Origin: JANNVZ01 sp046155615
GTDB lineage: Bacteria > Bacteroidota > Bacteroidia > Flavobacteriales_D > Sanyastnellaceae
Direction: 5' to 3'
Assembly: GCA_046155615.1 (NCBI GenBank)
Contig: JBJXFP010000096.1
Span: 6,020-70,019, forward strand
Length of the DNA: 64,000 nt
This document shows, piece after piece, positions 1 to 6,777 of this stretch. A model generated the notes under the pieces. That model saw nothing but the letters and a program-made list of their open reading frames with translations, had not been told where the DNA came from and did no database searches. Position numbers and translations under genes: made by a program. How positions within the stretch are numbered: position 1 is the first letter of the stretch; each line of letters starts with the position of its first letter.

Positions 1-197
1 GATTTGAAAAATTCGATTGGCAGAAATGGAATTTCTTCCAGATTATTCACAGATATAGCAGCCTTGCTTATGGCCTTGATGTATTGGGCATAAATAGGAC
101 AGTGTATGGCCTGATGATGAAAAACCTGCAATGCATATTCCTCAAACCGTGCAACATCCATATGCAATATTTCATCTATGGAAGGAGTTTGAGACAT
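1..197 (-). CDS. LuxE-like acyl-protein synthetase, N-terminal part (cut by window edge)
   Basis: Only the first 65 codons are in the window; the gene runs off the left edge. Read on the minus strand from the ATG at 197, the product begins MSQTPSIDEILHMDVARFEE and reaches YIKAI, then LEEIPFLPIEFFK at the edge. Aromatic-rich YALQVFHHQ, a PIYAQY block and then IPFLPIEFFK are the typical opening of the LuxE/acyl-protein synthetase family (PF04443), which activates fatty acids as acyl-adenylates; in Bacteroidota these non-luminous homologues often sit in polysaccharide or lipid-modification loci. The family assignment rests on recognition of the N-terminal pattern alone; the adenylation motifs lie outside the window. 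It is divergent from the lipoprotein gene at 249 with only 51 bp between the start codons. Confidence 0.7.
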   Translation of the reverse strand, partial: MSQTPSIDEILHMDVARFEEYALQVFHHQAIHCPIYAQYIKAISKAAISVNNLEEIPFLPIEFFK

Positions 198-215
198 TCG
201 CGTGCAATATGCCAA

Positions 216-242
216 TTGACAAATAAAATTCAGATAGATTTG
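216..242 (+). promoter_or_regulatory. Candidate promoter of the lipoprotein gene at 249
   Basis: TAGATTTG at 235-242 is a perfect TAnnTTTG box. A TTG lies at 216-218, spaced 16 bases, slightly shorter than the 18 seen elsewhere here. The box ends 6 bases before the ATG at 249, which supports that start and suggests a very short or absent leader. Confidence 0.5.
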
Positions 243-249
243 AACCAAA
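220..249 (-). promoter_or_regulatory. Candidate promoter of the LuxE-like gene
   Basis: On the minus strand a TTTG at 249-246 is followed after 18 bases by TTTATTTG at 227-220, one mismatch from the Bacteroidota -7 consensus TAnnTTTG with the usual -33 TTTG spacing. It overlaps the oppositely directed promoter of the lipoprotein gene. Confidence 0.4.
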
Positions 250-761
250 TGAAAGTGAAGCTTAAAACCACCATAGCACTTATGGCATTGGCAATAGTAT
301 ATACAGGCTGCGACCCACAGGCTGAGTTTCCCGATGAACCTGCCATAACCTTGCGCAGCTTTACTACCGAAGGAAACAATGCCACACTTGTGCTTGGATT
401 CACTGATGGTGACGGAAATTTTGGTCTTGATGACAGTACCTGGGCAGGCTCCAATTACGACTGCGAATTGACGCACAACTTGTATTGCGAGTATTATGAG
501 TTGCAAAACGGACAATGGGTATTCATCAACCTGAGCGATTGTCCACCCAACGACACTACCAATGTTCCTTTTTATTATAGAGTGCCTATTGCCGAACCAA
601 CAGGACAAAACAAAACACAGCAAGGGGAGATATCCATTGATATGTATGGTTATTTCCGGCTATCTGCCTTCGACACCTGCCGTTTTGAGATAAGAATAGT
701 AGACCGCGATCTCAATACGAGCAACGTGATTCAGACCCAACCACTGCTAAAGCCAAGTTGA
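249..761 (+). CDS. Small predicted lipoprotein of unknown function
   Basis: 170-residue product starting MKVKLKTTIALMALAIVYTGC, a signal peptide with a lipobox cysteine (YTGC) at about residue 21, so it should be an exported lipoprotein anchored in a membrane. The mature part reads as a beta-rich domain with a Asp/Gly-rich segment (FTDGDGNFGLDDS) that could bind calcium, and it ends with a pattern like IVDRDLNTSNVIQT. This arrangement is common in Bacteroidota lipoproteins annotated only as hypothetical; I do not recognise a named family. The frame is open further upstream, but those codons overlap the divergent LuxE-like gene, and a TAnnTTTG promoter box ends 6 bases before this ATG, so 249 is the preferred start. 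Confidence 0.75.
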   Translation: MKVKLKTTIALMALAIVYTGCDPQAEFPDEPAITLRSFTTEGNNATLVLGFTDGDGNFGLDDSTWAGSNYDCELTHNLYCEYYELQNGQWVFINLSDCPPNDTTNVPFYYRVPIAEPTGQNKTQQGEISIDMYGYFRLSAFDTCRFEIRIVDRDLNTSNVIQTQPLLKPS

Positions 762-915
762 TAAAATCAAGGTCGCAAGATTTCTCACCCCGATACGGTT
801 GATAAATGGACTTTTTTTGATATGAAAAATCGCGGCAACCCATTCAAATTTGGTGCGTCTAACTCGCGGATTGCTAAAAATTTATTCTTACTAAATCAAA
901 ATTTCGGAGGGTTCT

Positions 916-1344
916 ATGAACAAAAAATTCTTTATTACACTTGTTGAAGATTATCCTGGCTATCTGATGCTGGGTGCTTTCATCGTAATTATTGGTGCTG
1001 TTGGCGGTGCAAAACTTTTTGCCAAAGCCGGTCGCCCTTGGTATGCTGCATTCATTCCTGTTTGGAATGTAATTGAGGTATTGAAAATGGTGGGAAGGCC
1101 TGTTTCACACATCGCTTTCTTTCTGGTACCTGTTTACAACATCTATTTCTTCTTCCGTCTTTGCATCGAGATTGCACAGACTTATGGCAAGTTCACTACA
1201 CTGGACTATGTGTTGGTGTGCATATTCAATGTCTTCTACGTGTTGAATCTCGCTCTGGCATATAATGAAGAGTACTTCGGTCCTGTGTATGGCAAGGACT
1301 TGAAACAGATGCAAGAGAATGCTGCAGCGCTTGCTGCCTCCTGA
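916..1344 (+). CDS. DUF5684-family small membrane protein
   Basis: 142 residues with about four hydrophobic segments. The blocks GRPWYAAFIPVWNVIEVLKM, LVPVYNIYFFFRLCIEIAQ and YNEEYFGP are characteristic of DUF5684, a family of small membrane proteins related to segments found beside signal peptidase I in some bacteria. The function is unknown. A strong Shine-Dalgarno-like GGAGGG lies 5 bases before the ATG, which is uncommon in this phylum and fixes the start. The gene stands alone: 154 bp after the lipoprotein gene and closed by a strong terminator at 1383. Confidence 0.8.
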   Translation: MNKKFFITLVEDYPGYLMLGAFIVIIGAVGGAKLFAKAGRPWYAAFIPVWNVIEVLKMVGRPVSHIAFFLVPVYNIYFFFRLCIEIAQTYGKFTTLDYVLVCIFNVFYVLNLALAYNEEYFGPVYGKDLKQMQENAAALAAS

Positions 1345-1382
1345 GGCATTTGAGAAGTCAACCTTGATCCTGATAATTCATT

Positions 1383-1415
1383 AAAAACCTTTGCAGAAAT
1401 GCAAAGGTTTTTTTT
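1383..1415 (+). terminator. Rho-independent terminator after the DUF5684 gene
   Basis: A 13-bp stem of AAAAACCTTTGCA and its complement closes a GAAA tetraloop and runs into a T tract. It separates the DUF5684 gene from the carotenoid operon. Confidence 0.9.
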
Positions 1416-1459
1416 ATTTCAGTATCCTTCCATCTGTGATAAGAGCTGTCATCATTTCA

Positions 1460-1494
1460 TTGACAAATGTGAAGTGGACGTCCATTTGGATGGA
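1460..1494 (+). promoter_or_regulatory. Candidate promoter and operator of the carotenoid operon
   Basis: TTG at 1460-1462 and TCCATTTG at 1481-1488, 18 bases apart, fit the Bacteroidota -33/-7 pattern with one mismatch. Overlapping the -7 box is a perfect 10-bp palindrome TGGACGTCCA (1474-1483) followed by a second inverted pair TCCA-TT-TGGA (1481-1490) and another TGGA half-site at 1491-1494. The alternating TGGA/TCCA half-sites placed over the -7 element look like a repressor operator. No regulator gene is adjacent, so the binding protein is unknown. Confidence 0.45.
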
Positions 1495-1517
1495 TACTAA
1501 ATTCACCGCACAGAGCT

Positions 1518-3002
1518 ATGCGAAAAAAAGTTGTAGTAATAGGAAGTGGTTTCTCGGGACTTGCTGCCGCGTGCGTCTTGGCCCAACAGGGTTGTGATGT
1601 CCATGTGTTTGAGAAGAATAGCATGGCCGGAGGAAGAGCTCGGACCTACACACACCAAGGTTTTGTTTTCGATATGGGCCCGTCCTGGTATTGGATGCCT
1701 GAAATTTTTGATAATTTTTTTAACCGATTTGGTAAAAACACCGATAACTACTATAGGCTTGGCAGGCTCAATCCTTCATACAAAGTCATTTTTAAGGACA
1801 GCAGCAGTACAGATGTCCCGGCAGATATAACAGAACTCAAAGCGGAATTTGAAAAACTGGAATTTGGCAGTGGAGCTAAGTTGGATGAATTTCTTGCCGA
1901 AGCCAAAAAGAAGTATGAAGCCGGAATGCATCGTTTTGTTTGGAAGCCCGGACACTCCTGGACCGAATTTCTAAACCTGAATCTCATATCAGAAGCAAGT
2001 CAGCTTGACATTTTCAATAATATGCGCAAACATCTGCGCAAGTATTTCAGCCATCCGAATATCCTACAATTGATGGAATTTCCGGTGCTCTTTCTGGGCG
2101 CAAAGCCGCAGAATACGCCAGCTCTGTATAGCATGATGAACTATGCTGACATCGTTTTGGGTACATGGTATCCGCTAGGCGGCATGGGTGCAGTGCCTCA
2201 AGCCATGGAATCTTTGGCAAATGAACTTGGAGTTCGATTTCACTTTCAAGCTGAGGTAACCAAAATAAAAGCTGATGATGGAAAGGTGAACAGGGTAGAA
2301 ATAAATGGAAGAGATGAGGTTGATTGTGATGCAATAATCAGCGCTGCAGATTATTTTCATACAGAGCTAAATCTACTTGACCAAAAATTTCGTAACTACA
2401 ACGAAGCGTATTGGAACAAGAGAGTTATGTCACCTTCAAGCCTCATTTTTTATGTAGGTATTGACAAACCCATTAGGCACTTGCAACACCACAACCTTTT
2501 CTTCGATGGAGACTTTGAGCGGCACGCGGCTGAAATCTATGATCAGCCGGCCTGGCCTGCGTGTCCGCTATTTTACCTCTGTGTGCCATCAAAATCTGAC
2601 AACAACGTAGCTCCTTACGGTAAAGAGAATTTTTTCATTCTTATACCCGTTGCGGCAGGTATGCAAAGTGAAGAGGAACACAGGCAGACCTATTTTGAAC
2701 ATTGCCTGAGTCGAATAGAAAAGCACACCGGTGAGTCCATCAAAGAACATGTGCTGTTTGCAAAGTCATATGCTCATGAAGAGTTTGAAAGGGATTACCA
2801 CTCATACAAGGGCAATGCATACGGTCTGGCGAACACCCTTGGCCAAACGGCATTCATGAAACCCAAAATGCGCAACCGCAAATTGAAAAACCTTTTCTAC
2901 AGCGGCCAGCTTACAGTACCCGGACCTGGAGTGCCGCCTGCCATTATCAGCGGCCAATTGGCCGCTGAGGAAGTGCTCAATTATTTCAACAATCACAATT
3001 GA
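1518..3002 (+). CDS. crtI: Phytoene desaturase (FAD-dependent, CrtI type)
   Basis: 494 residues, the usual length of CrtI. It desaturates 15-cis-phytoene in several steps to lycopene, at the membrane surface with FAD. The N-terminus carries the dinucleotide-binding fold VVVIGSGFSGLAAACVLAQ, followed by GGRARTYTHQGF and the MGPSWYWMP block typical of Bacteroidota CrtI. The C-terminus holds the conserved FAD-contact segment YSGQLTVPGPGVPPAIISG. It is the first gene of a co-directional set crtI-crtB-idi-crtZ-lycopene cyclase; its stop is followed 17 bp later by the preferred crtB start. The operator-like promoter at 1460 suggests controlled expression. Assignment is strong; whether it makes three or four desaturations cannot be read from sequence, but the downstream lycopene cyclase implies lycopene as product. 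Confidence 0.96.
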   Translation: MRKKVVVIGSGFSGLAAACVLAQQGCDVHVFEKNSMAGGRARTYTHQGFVFDMGPSWYWMPEIFDNFFNRFGKNTDNYYRLGRLNPSYKVIFKDSSSTDVPADITELKAEFEKLEFGSGAKLDEFLAEAKKKYEAGMHRFVWKPGHSWTEFLNLNLISEASQLDIFNNMRKHLRKYFSHPNILQLMEFPVLFLGAKPQNTPALYSMMNYADIVLGTWYPLGGMGAVPQAMESLANELGVRFHFQAEVTKIKADDGKVNRVEINGRDEVDCDAIISAADYFHTELNLLDQKFRNYNEAYWNKRVMSPSSLIFYVGIDKPIRHLQHHNLFFDGDFERHAAEIYDQPAWPACPLFYLCVPSKSDNNVAPYGKENFFILIPVAAGMQSEEEHRQTYFEHCLSRIEKHTGESIKEHVLFAKSYAHEEFERDYHSYKGNAYGLANTLGQTAFMKPKMRNRKLKNLFYSGQLTVPGPGVPPAIISGQLAAEEVLNYFNNHN

Positions 3003-3019
3003 AACTGCCATCTTTTAGA

Positions 3020-3865
3020 ATGAAGAACAACAGACAACTTTTTGATGATGTGAGTGCAGCATGCAGCAGAAACACGGCACTCAGCTACAGCACGAGTTTT
3101 TCTCTGGGAATTAGCACACTTGGTAAACGCTACAGGCAGCCTGTGTATGCCATCTATGGTTTTGTCCGCTTTGCAGATGAAATAGTGGACACGTTTCATT
3201 CATACAACAAAGCAGATTTACTCAAGAGATTTAGAGAGGATACTTTGTATGCAATAGACAACCGAATTTCTATGAACCCCATTCTGCATTCATTTCAGCA
3301 AGCCTATCACCAATTCAATTTAGAGTGGCCGCTTGTTGATCAATTTTTGAAAAGTATGGAGATGGACTTGTCGGATAGAACCTACACCAATGAACAATAT
3401 AACCAATACATCCATGGATCGGCTGAGGTAGTAGGCATGATGTGCCTGAGGGTTTTTGCTGAAGGGGATCAGCACATCTACGAAAAGTTGAAACCACAAG
3501 CTATTAGGCTTGGTGCGGCCTTCCAGAAAATAAACTTTCTGCGTGATATGAAGCAGGACTATGAAGAGCTTGGTCGAAACTATTTTCCTGAGGTGGACTT
3601 TACCAATTTTGATTCTACACAAAAACTCAAAATAGAATCAGAAATAAAGATTGATTTTGATGAGGGGCTAAAAGGAATCAAAATGCTGCCGCGTGAGTCA
3701 CGCCTCGGTGTGTATCTTGCTTATGTGTACTATCGTGTATTGTTCAATAAAATGGTTCGAATGCCACATACACACATTATGCACAAGCGTGTGCGCATAC
3801 CGGTAAGCCGCAAATTGGCGTTGCTTGCCCAGAGTTACGTGCGACACAGCCTGAACCTGATCTGA
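3020..3865 (+). CDS. crtB: Phytoene synthase
   Basis: 281 residues from the ATG at 3020. It condenses two geranylgeranyl diphosphates to phytoene, the first committed carotenoid step. Both Asp-rich Mg-diphosphate motifs of squalene/phytoene synthases are visible: DEIVDTFH near residue 51 and INFLRDMKQDYEELGRNYFP in the middle, with YSTSFSLGI near the start and YCHGSAEVVG-like IHGSAEVVGMMCL. An upstream in-frame TTG at 2999 overlaps the crtI stop and would add seven residues; I prefer the ATG because the family normally starts close to the LFDDVSAACS segment. Second gene of the carotenoid operon. Confidence 0.95.
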   Translation: MKNNRQLFDDVSAACSRNTALSYSTSFSLGISTLGKRYRQPVYAIYGFVRFADEIVDTFHSYNKADLLKRFREDTLYAIDNRISMNPILHSFQQAYHQFNLEWPLVDQFLKSMEMDLSDRTYTNEQYNQYIHGSAEVVGMMCLRVFAEGDQHIYEKLKPQAIRLGAAFQKINFLRDMKQDYEELGRNYFPEVDFTNFDSTQKLKIESEIKIDFDEGLKGIKMLPRESRLGVYLAYVYYRVLFNKMVRMPHTHIMHKRVRIPVSRKLALLAQSYVRHSLNLI

Positions 3866-3884
3866 ACCTGATAACCTGGTAACT

Positions 3885-4415
3885 ATGAACGTGAAAGAAG
3901 TGATACTGGTAGATGAAAATGACAACCAAACAGGAATAATGGAAAAGATGGAAGCGCATAGACTCGGCTTATTGCATCGGGCGTTTTCAGTTTTCATTTT
4001 CAATAACGAAGGATCGATGCTGATACACCAGCGGGCCACAGGTAAATACCACGGTGGTGGCTTGTGGACCAATGCCTGCTGCTCGCACCCCATGCCGGGT
4101 GAGGAGGCAGATGTTGCCGCAAGTCGCAGATTGATGCAGGAAATGGGCATAGCATGTCCCCTGCAACATGCCTTCACATTCACATACAAGGCGGCAGTCG
4201 AAAATGGATTGACTGAACACGAAATAGATCATGTTTACACTGGTGTATATCATGGCAATCCGCAGCATGACAGTGATGAAGTGCAAGACTGGAAATGGAT
4301 GCCATTGCAAGAGTTGAAGAATGACATGGAAGCAAGACCGCAGCACTACACTACATGGTTCAGAATAGCTTTGCCATTGCTTGAGGAGCATTTGCCAATA
4401 CAAGTCATCAAATGA
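3885..4415 (+). CDS. idi: Isopentenyl-diphosphate delta-isomerase, type 1
   Basis: 176 residues of the Nudix-like type 1 Idi family. It interconverts IPP and DMAPP, balancing precursors for GGPP and therefore for carotenoids. The catalytic Cys lies in TNACCSHP (family form TNTCCSHP), the catalytic Glu in LTEHEIDHVY, and HRAFSVFIFN and RATGKYHGGGLWTN are standard. It starts 19 bp after crtB and overlaps crtZ by the 4-bp ATGA, so it is translationally coupled to the cluster. Its location inside the operon argues that it serves carotenoid flux rather than being the general housekeeping isomerase. Confidence 0.95.
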   Translation: MNVKEVILVDENDNQTGIMEKMEAHRLGLLHRAFSVFIFNNEGSMLIHQRATGKYHGGGLWTNACCSHPMPGEEADVAASRRLMQEMGIACPLQHAFTFTYKAAVENGLTEHEIDHVYTGVYHGNPQHDSDEVQDWKWMPLQELKNDMEARPQHYTTWFRIALPLLEEHLPIQVIK

Positions 4416-4879
4416 TTTCGATACTTATCACAATATCCACCTTCATACTGATGGAAGGTGTTACATGGTGTACACACAAATTTGTTATGCATGGACTGAT
4501 GTGGTACTTCCACGAAGATCATCACAATCCGAGCAGTAGCTTTTTCGAAAAAAATGATGCGTTCTTTTTGATTTTCGCCATACCCAGTTTTTTACTCATG
4601 CTCTTTGGTGCGCAAGCGTATTTCGATTTTCGCTTTTTCATTGGCCTGGGTGTACTGTTCTATGGTGTGGCTTATTTCTTAGTGCACGATGTGCTCATAC
4701 ACCAGCGATTCAATTGGTTCAACAGAACAGATAATATTTACTTCAGAGCTATACGCAAAGCACACAAAGTGCATCACAAACATTTGGACAGGCACGATGG
4801 CGAATGCTTCGGAATGCTGTTCGTCCCCATAAAATATTTTAGAGAAGCATCTGCGTACAAGGCGGCAAAAGCTGCATGA
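4412..4879 (+). CDS. crtZ: Beta-carotene hydroxylase
   Basis: 155 residues, a short integral-membrane di-iron hydroxylase of the fatty acid hydroxylase superfamily. It adds hydroxyls at C3/C3' of beta-ionone rings (beta-carotene to zeaxanthin). All His clusters are present: HKFVMH, HEDHH, HDVLIH and HKVHHKH, spaced around three to four hydrophobic helices. The start overlaps the idi stop (ATGA). No ketolase (CrtW) follows, so zeaxanthin-type pigments are the inferred end product of this cluster. Confidence 0.93.
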   Translation: MISILITISTFILMEGVTWCTHKFVMHGLMWYFHEDHHNPSSSFFEKNDAFFLIFAIPSFLLMLFGAQAYFDFRFFIGLGVLFYGVAYFLVHDVLIHQRFNWFNRTDNIYFRAIRKAHKVHHKHLDRHDGECFGMLFVPIKYFREASAYKAAKAA

Positions 4880-4889
4880 CCCTGACATA

Positions 4890-5648
4890 ATGAACAGCCA
4901 CTACACTTATCTGATCGTCAATTTGTGCTGTCTGATTGTGCCTTTGATTTTCAGCTTTCATCCCAAAATTCGTTTTTACCGCATTTGGAAATCCTTTGCA
5001 GCCGGTGCATTGTTCATGATGCTGCTCTTCATACCATGGGATGTTTTTTTTACCTCACAAGGCATCTGGGGTTTCAATGAGCAATACATCATCGGTAAAA
5101 AAATGATTGGATTACCGGTAGAGGAGTGGCTCTTCTTCATCTGCATACCTTATGCATGTTGTTTCACTTACTGGTGCATGAAGTTGTTTGTACGCAGTGG
5201 CATCAATGGGCCTTGGTGGCTTCTGTCAGTTTCAGCAGTTGCTGTGGGCTTCATCACCATTGCCTGCCTGCATTGGGGCAGGTGGTACACCTTCACCGCA
5301 CATTTGCTTTGCGGCCTTACGCTACTTGCGCATGTCTGGATTTTGCGCAGCGAATACCTGCGCACTTTCAGCATCATGTTCATCATCATTCTTGTACCAT
5401 TCGTTGCTGCCAATGGCGTGCTCACCGGCTTGTCATTCTGGCAATATCCCCTGCTGAATGCTGATGTGGAAAATGTGAAGGATATGGTAGTGTGGTACAA
5501 CAATGCACACAATCTTCAGCTCAGAATATGCTCCATGCCGCTGGATGATGTGAGCTATGGCATGCTGATGTTGTTGCTTACTATCACCGGTTTCGAGTGG
5601 CACCTCAAGCGCGAAGCAAGAGGATTAAATACTGCACGGACTACGTAG
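4890..5648 (+). CDS. Lycopene cyclase, fused c-d (heterodimer-type) domains
   Basis: 252 residues, about seven membrane helices, matching the CrtYcd-like cyclase domain family rather than the FAD-containing CrtY. Two tandem half-domains are seen: the first ends with WGFNEQYIIGKKMIGLPVEE followed by WLFFICIPYACCFTY, the second with the weaker counterpart MPLDDVSYGMLMLLLTITGF. In actinobacteria the halves are separate polypeptides (CrtYc, CrtYd); here they are one chain, as in other Bacteroidota and some archaea. It closes both ends of lycopene to beta-carotene. Last gene of the operon, only 6 bp from the convergent engB stop, with no visible terminator. Confidence 0.9.
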   Translation: MNSHYTYLIVNLCCLIVPLIFSFHPKIRFYRIWKSFAAGALFMMLLFIPWDVFFTSQGIWGFNEQYIIGKKMIGLPVEEWLFFICIPYACCFTYWCMKLFVRSGINGPWWLLSVSAVAVGFITIACLHWGRWYTFTAHLLCGLTLLAHVWILRSEYLRTFSIMFIIILVPFVAANGVLTGLSFWQYPLLNADVENVKDMVVWYNNAHNLQLRICSMPLDDVSYGMLMLLLTITGFEWHLKREARGLNTARTT

Positions 5649-5654
5649 CACGTG

Positions 5655-6257
5655 CTATGCCTCTATAAGTGATTGCATGAAACCATGCAATTGTTCTTTG
5701 CCTGCCCTGTGTTCAGCTGATGTGAGAAAAACATTCGGCATTTCGGCAAAGTATTCACTCAGTCTTTCCAAAAATGCGTTGACGTGTTTTTCAATCATTG
5801 CAGGCTTCTGCCTGTCTGCTTTTGTAAATAGAATGGCGAATGGAATTCCTTTTTCGCCCATGTATTTGGCAAATTCTAAATCAATTTTCTGTGGTTCTAT
5901 GCGCACATCTACCAGCATCATGGTGCAGCGCAGCGTTTCTCTTTCTTCAAGGTAGGTGCGTATCATCTTTTTCCATTTCGCTCTTTCGCTCAGCGAAATT
6001 TTTGCATAACCATAACCCGGCAAATCCACAATGTACCAGGGTGCTTTTTTTTCATTAATGATGAAATGATTGATAAGCCTCGTTTTGCCCGGAGTGCCTG
6101 ATGTCTTAGCAAGGCTGCGCTTATCCACCAGCATGTTGATGAGGCTGCTCTTACCCACATTGCTGCGGCCTATGAATGCAATTTCTGCAAAACCCGTTTC
6201 TGGGCATTGATCTAAAAACTCTGATGATTTGGCAAAGGCCGCGGACTCAATAAACAT
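5655..6257 (-). CDS. engB: Ribosome biogenesis GTP-binding protein YihA/YsxC/EngB
   Basis: 200 residues from the ATG at 6257. A TrmE-Era-EngA-EngB-Septin GTPase needed for large-subunit assembly. G1 is GRSNVGKSS, G3 is DLPGYGYAK, G4 is FTKADR and G5 sits in LTSAEHRAGKEQL. An ATG three codons upstream (6266) is possible, but a -7-like TTTCTTTG (6271-6264) lies so close that the upstream ATG would fall inside the promoter. Convergent with the carotenoid operon: its stop codon and that of the cyclase are the two ends of a 12-bp palindrome. Confidence 0.95.
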   Translation of the reverse strand: MFIESAAFAKSSEFLDQCPETGFAEIAFIGRSNVGKSSLINMLVDKRSLAKTSGTPGKTRLINHFIINEKKAPWYIVDLPGYGYAKISLSERAKWKKMIRTYLEERETLRCTMMLVDVRIEPQKIDLEFAKYMGEKGIPFAILFTKADRQKPAMIEKHVNAFLERLSEYFAEMPNVFLTSAEHRAGKEQLHGFMQSLIEA

Positions 6258-6263
6258 AATGCG

Positions 6264-6293
6264 CAAAGAAAACCCGTTGATGTGTTCAACAAC
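6264..6293 (-). promoter_or_regulatory. Candidate engB promoter
   Basis: On the minus strand GTTG (6293-6290), 18 bases, then TTTCTTTG (6271-6264), one mismatch from TAnnTTTG. Only six bases separate it from the ATG at 6257, implying a nearly leaderless transcript. Confidence 0.4.
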
Positions 6294-6350
6294 ATCACTG
6301 TGGTGTGTGGTGATTTTGAAAGCAGGGTTATGTGATAATAAAAATTGATG

Positions 6351-6520
6351 CTTTCCAAGTTTACAAGTAAGAGAAGCCTAAAGGGCTTCAATGTGAGTAA
6401 CAGCGGGTGCCCCATAGGGGCACCCGCTGTTAATCGTATTAAAGTCTTTCAGGCTTTCGGCTTAGGTGAGGTCAGTATTGTGCACTCGATAAATTGACTC
6501 TTACTTGTAAACTCCGAAAG
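6351..6520. repeat. 170-bp nested palindromic intergenic element
   Basis: Outer inverted repeats of 23 bp (6351-6373 and 6498-6520) match at 21 positions and begin CTTTC with core AGTTTACAAGTAAGAG. Inside are a small GAAGCC/GGCTTC hairpin (6372-6387 region) and a perfect 16-bp stem, TAACAGCGGGTGCCCC with its complement, around an ATA loop (6398-6432). It lies between the divergent engB and PKD-protein genes, so it cannot be the terminator of either. No ORF is inside. It resembles a miniature inverted-repeat element or a REP-like palindromic unit. Confidence 0.75.
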
Positions 6521-6777
6521 AATCAAACTATAAAATCATGCTTTTGCATAATGCATTGCCCTGTTTGAAAATCGCATCATTGTGCCGTGCAAAAAATGGT
6601 TGAGCTTCAAAACCTCATCACGGATGCACTTGTTCATCAAAGATTGTTTTTATCACTTGCCGAACCTTGGTTATTTAAAGGGTGTGTGTATGATGGCAAT
6701 ACGCCACATGTCCACGCCACCAAGGGAGGTAGCCGAAAATCCCTTAAAGAGTAGGCACTAAAACATAAACAAATAGT
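6521..6777. other. Upstream region of the PKD-repeat protein gene
   Basis: No conserved gene is visible. There is a 23-codon open frame at 6690-6761 and a weak AAGGGA/TCCCTT inverted pair (about 6722-6746), both too short to support as features. I see no convincing TAnnTTTG promoter here, although the gene at 6778 should be transcribed from within this stretch. Confidence 0.4.

Noticed and set aside
1..93. Plus-strand 30-codon tail open from the window start
   Set aside because: The minus strand reads as a clear LuxE-like N-terminus over the same bases.
84..248. Upstream extension of the lipoprotein reading frame
   Set aside because: These codons are antisense to the LuxE-like gene, and the signal peptide begins at 249 with a promoter box just before it.
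2999..3019. TTG start for crtB overlapping the crtI stop
   Set aside because: Adds seven unconserved residues; the ATG at 3020 fits the family start. Not excluded experimentally.
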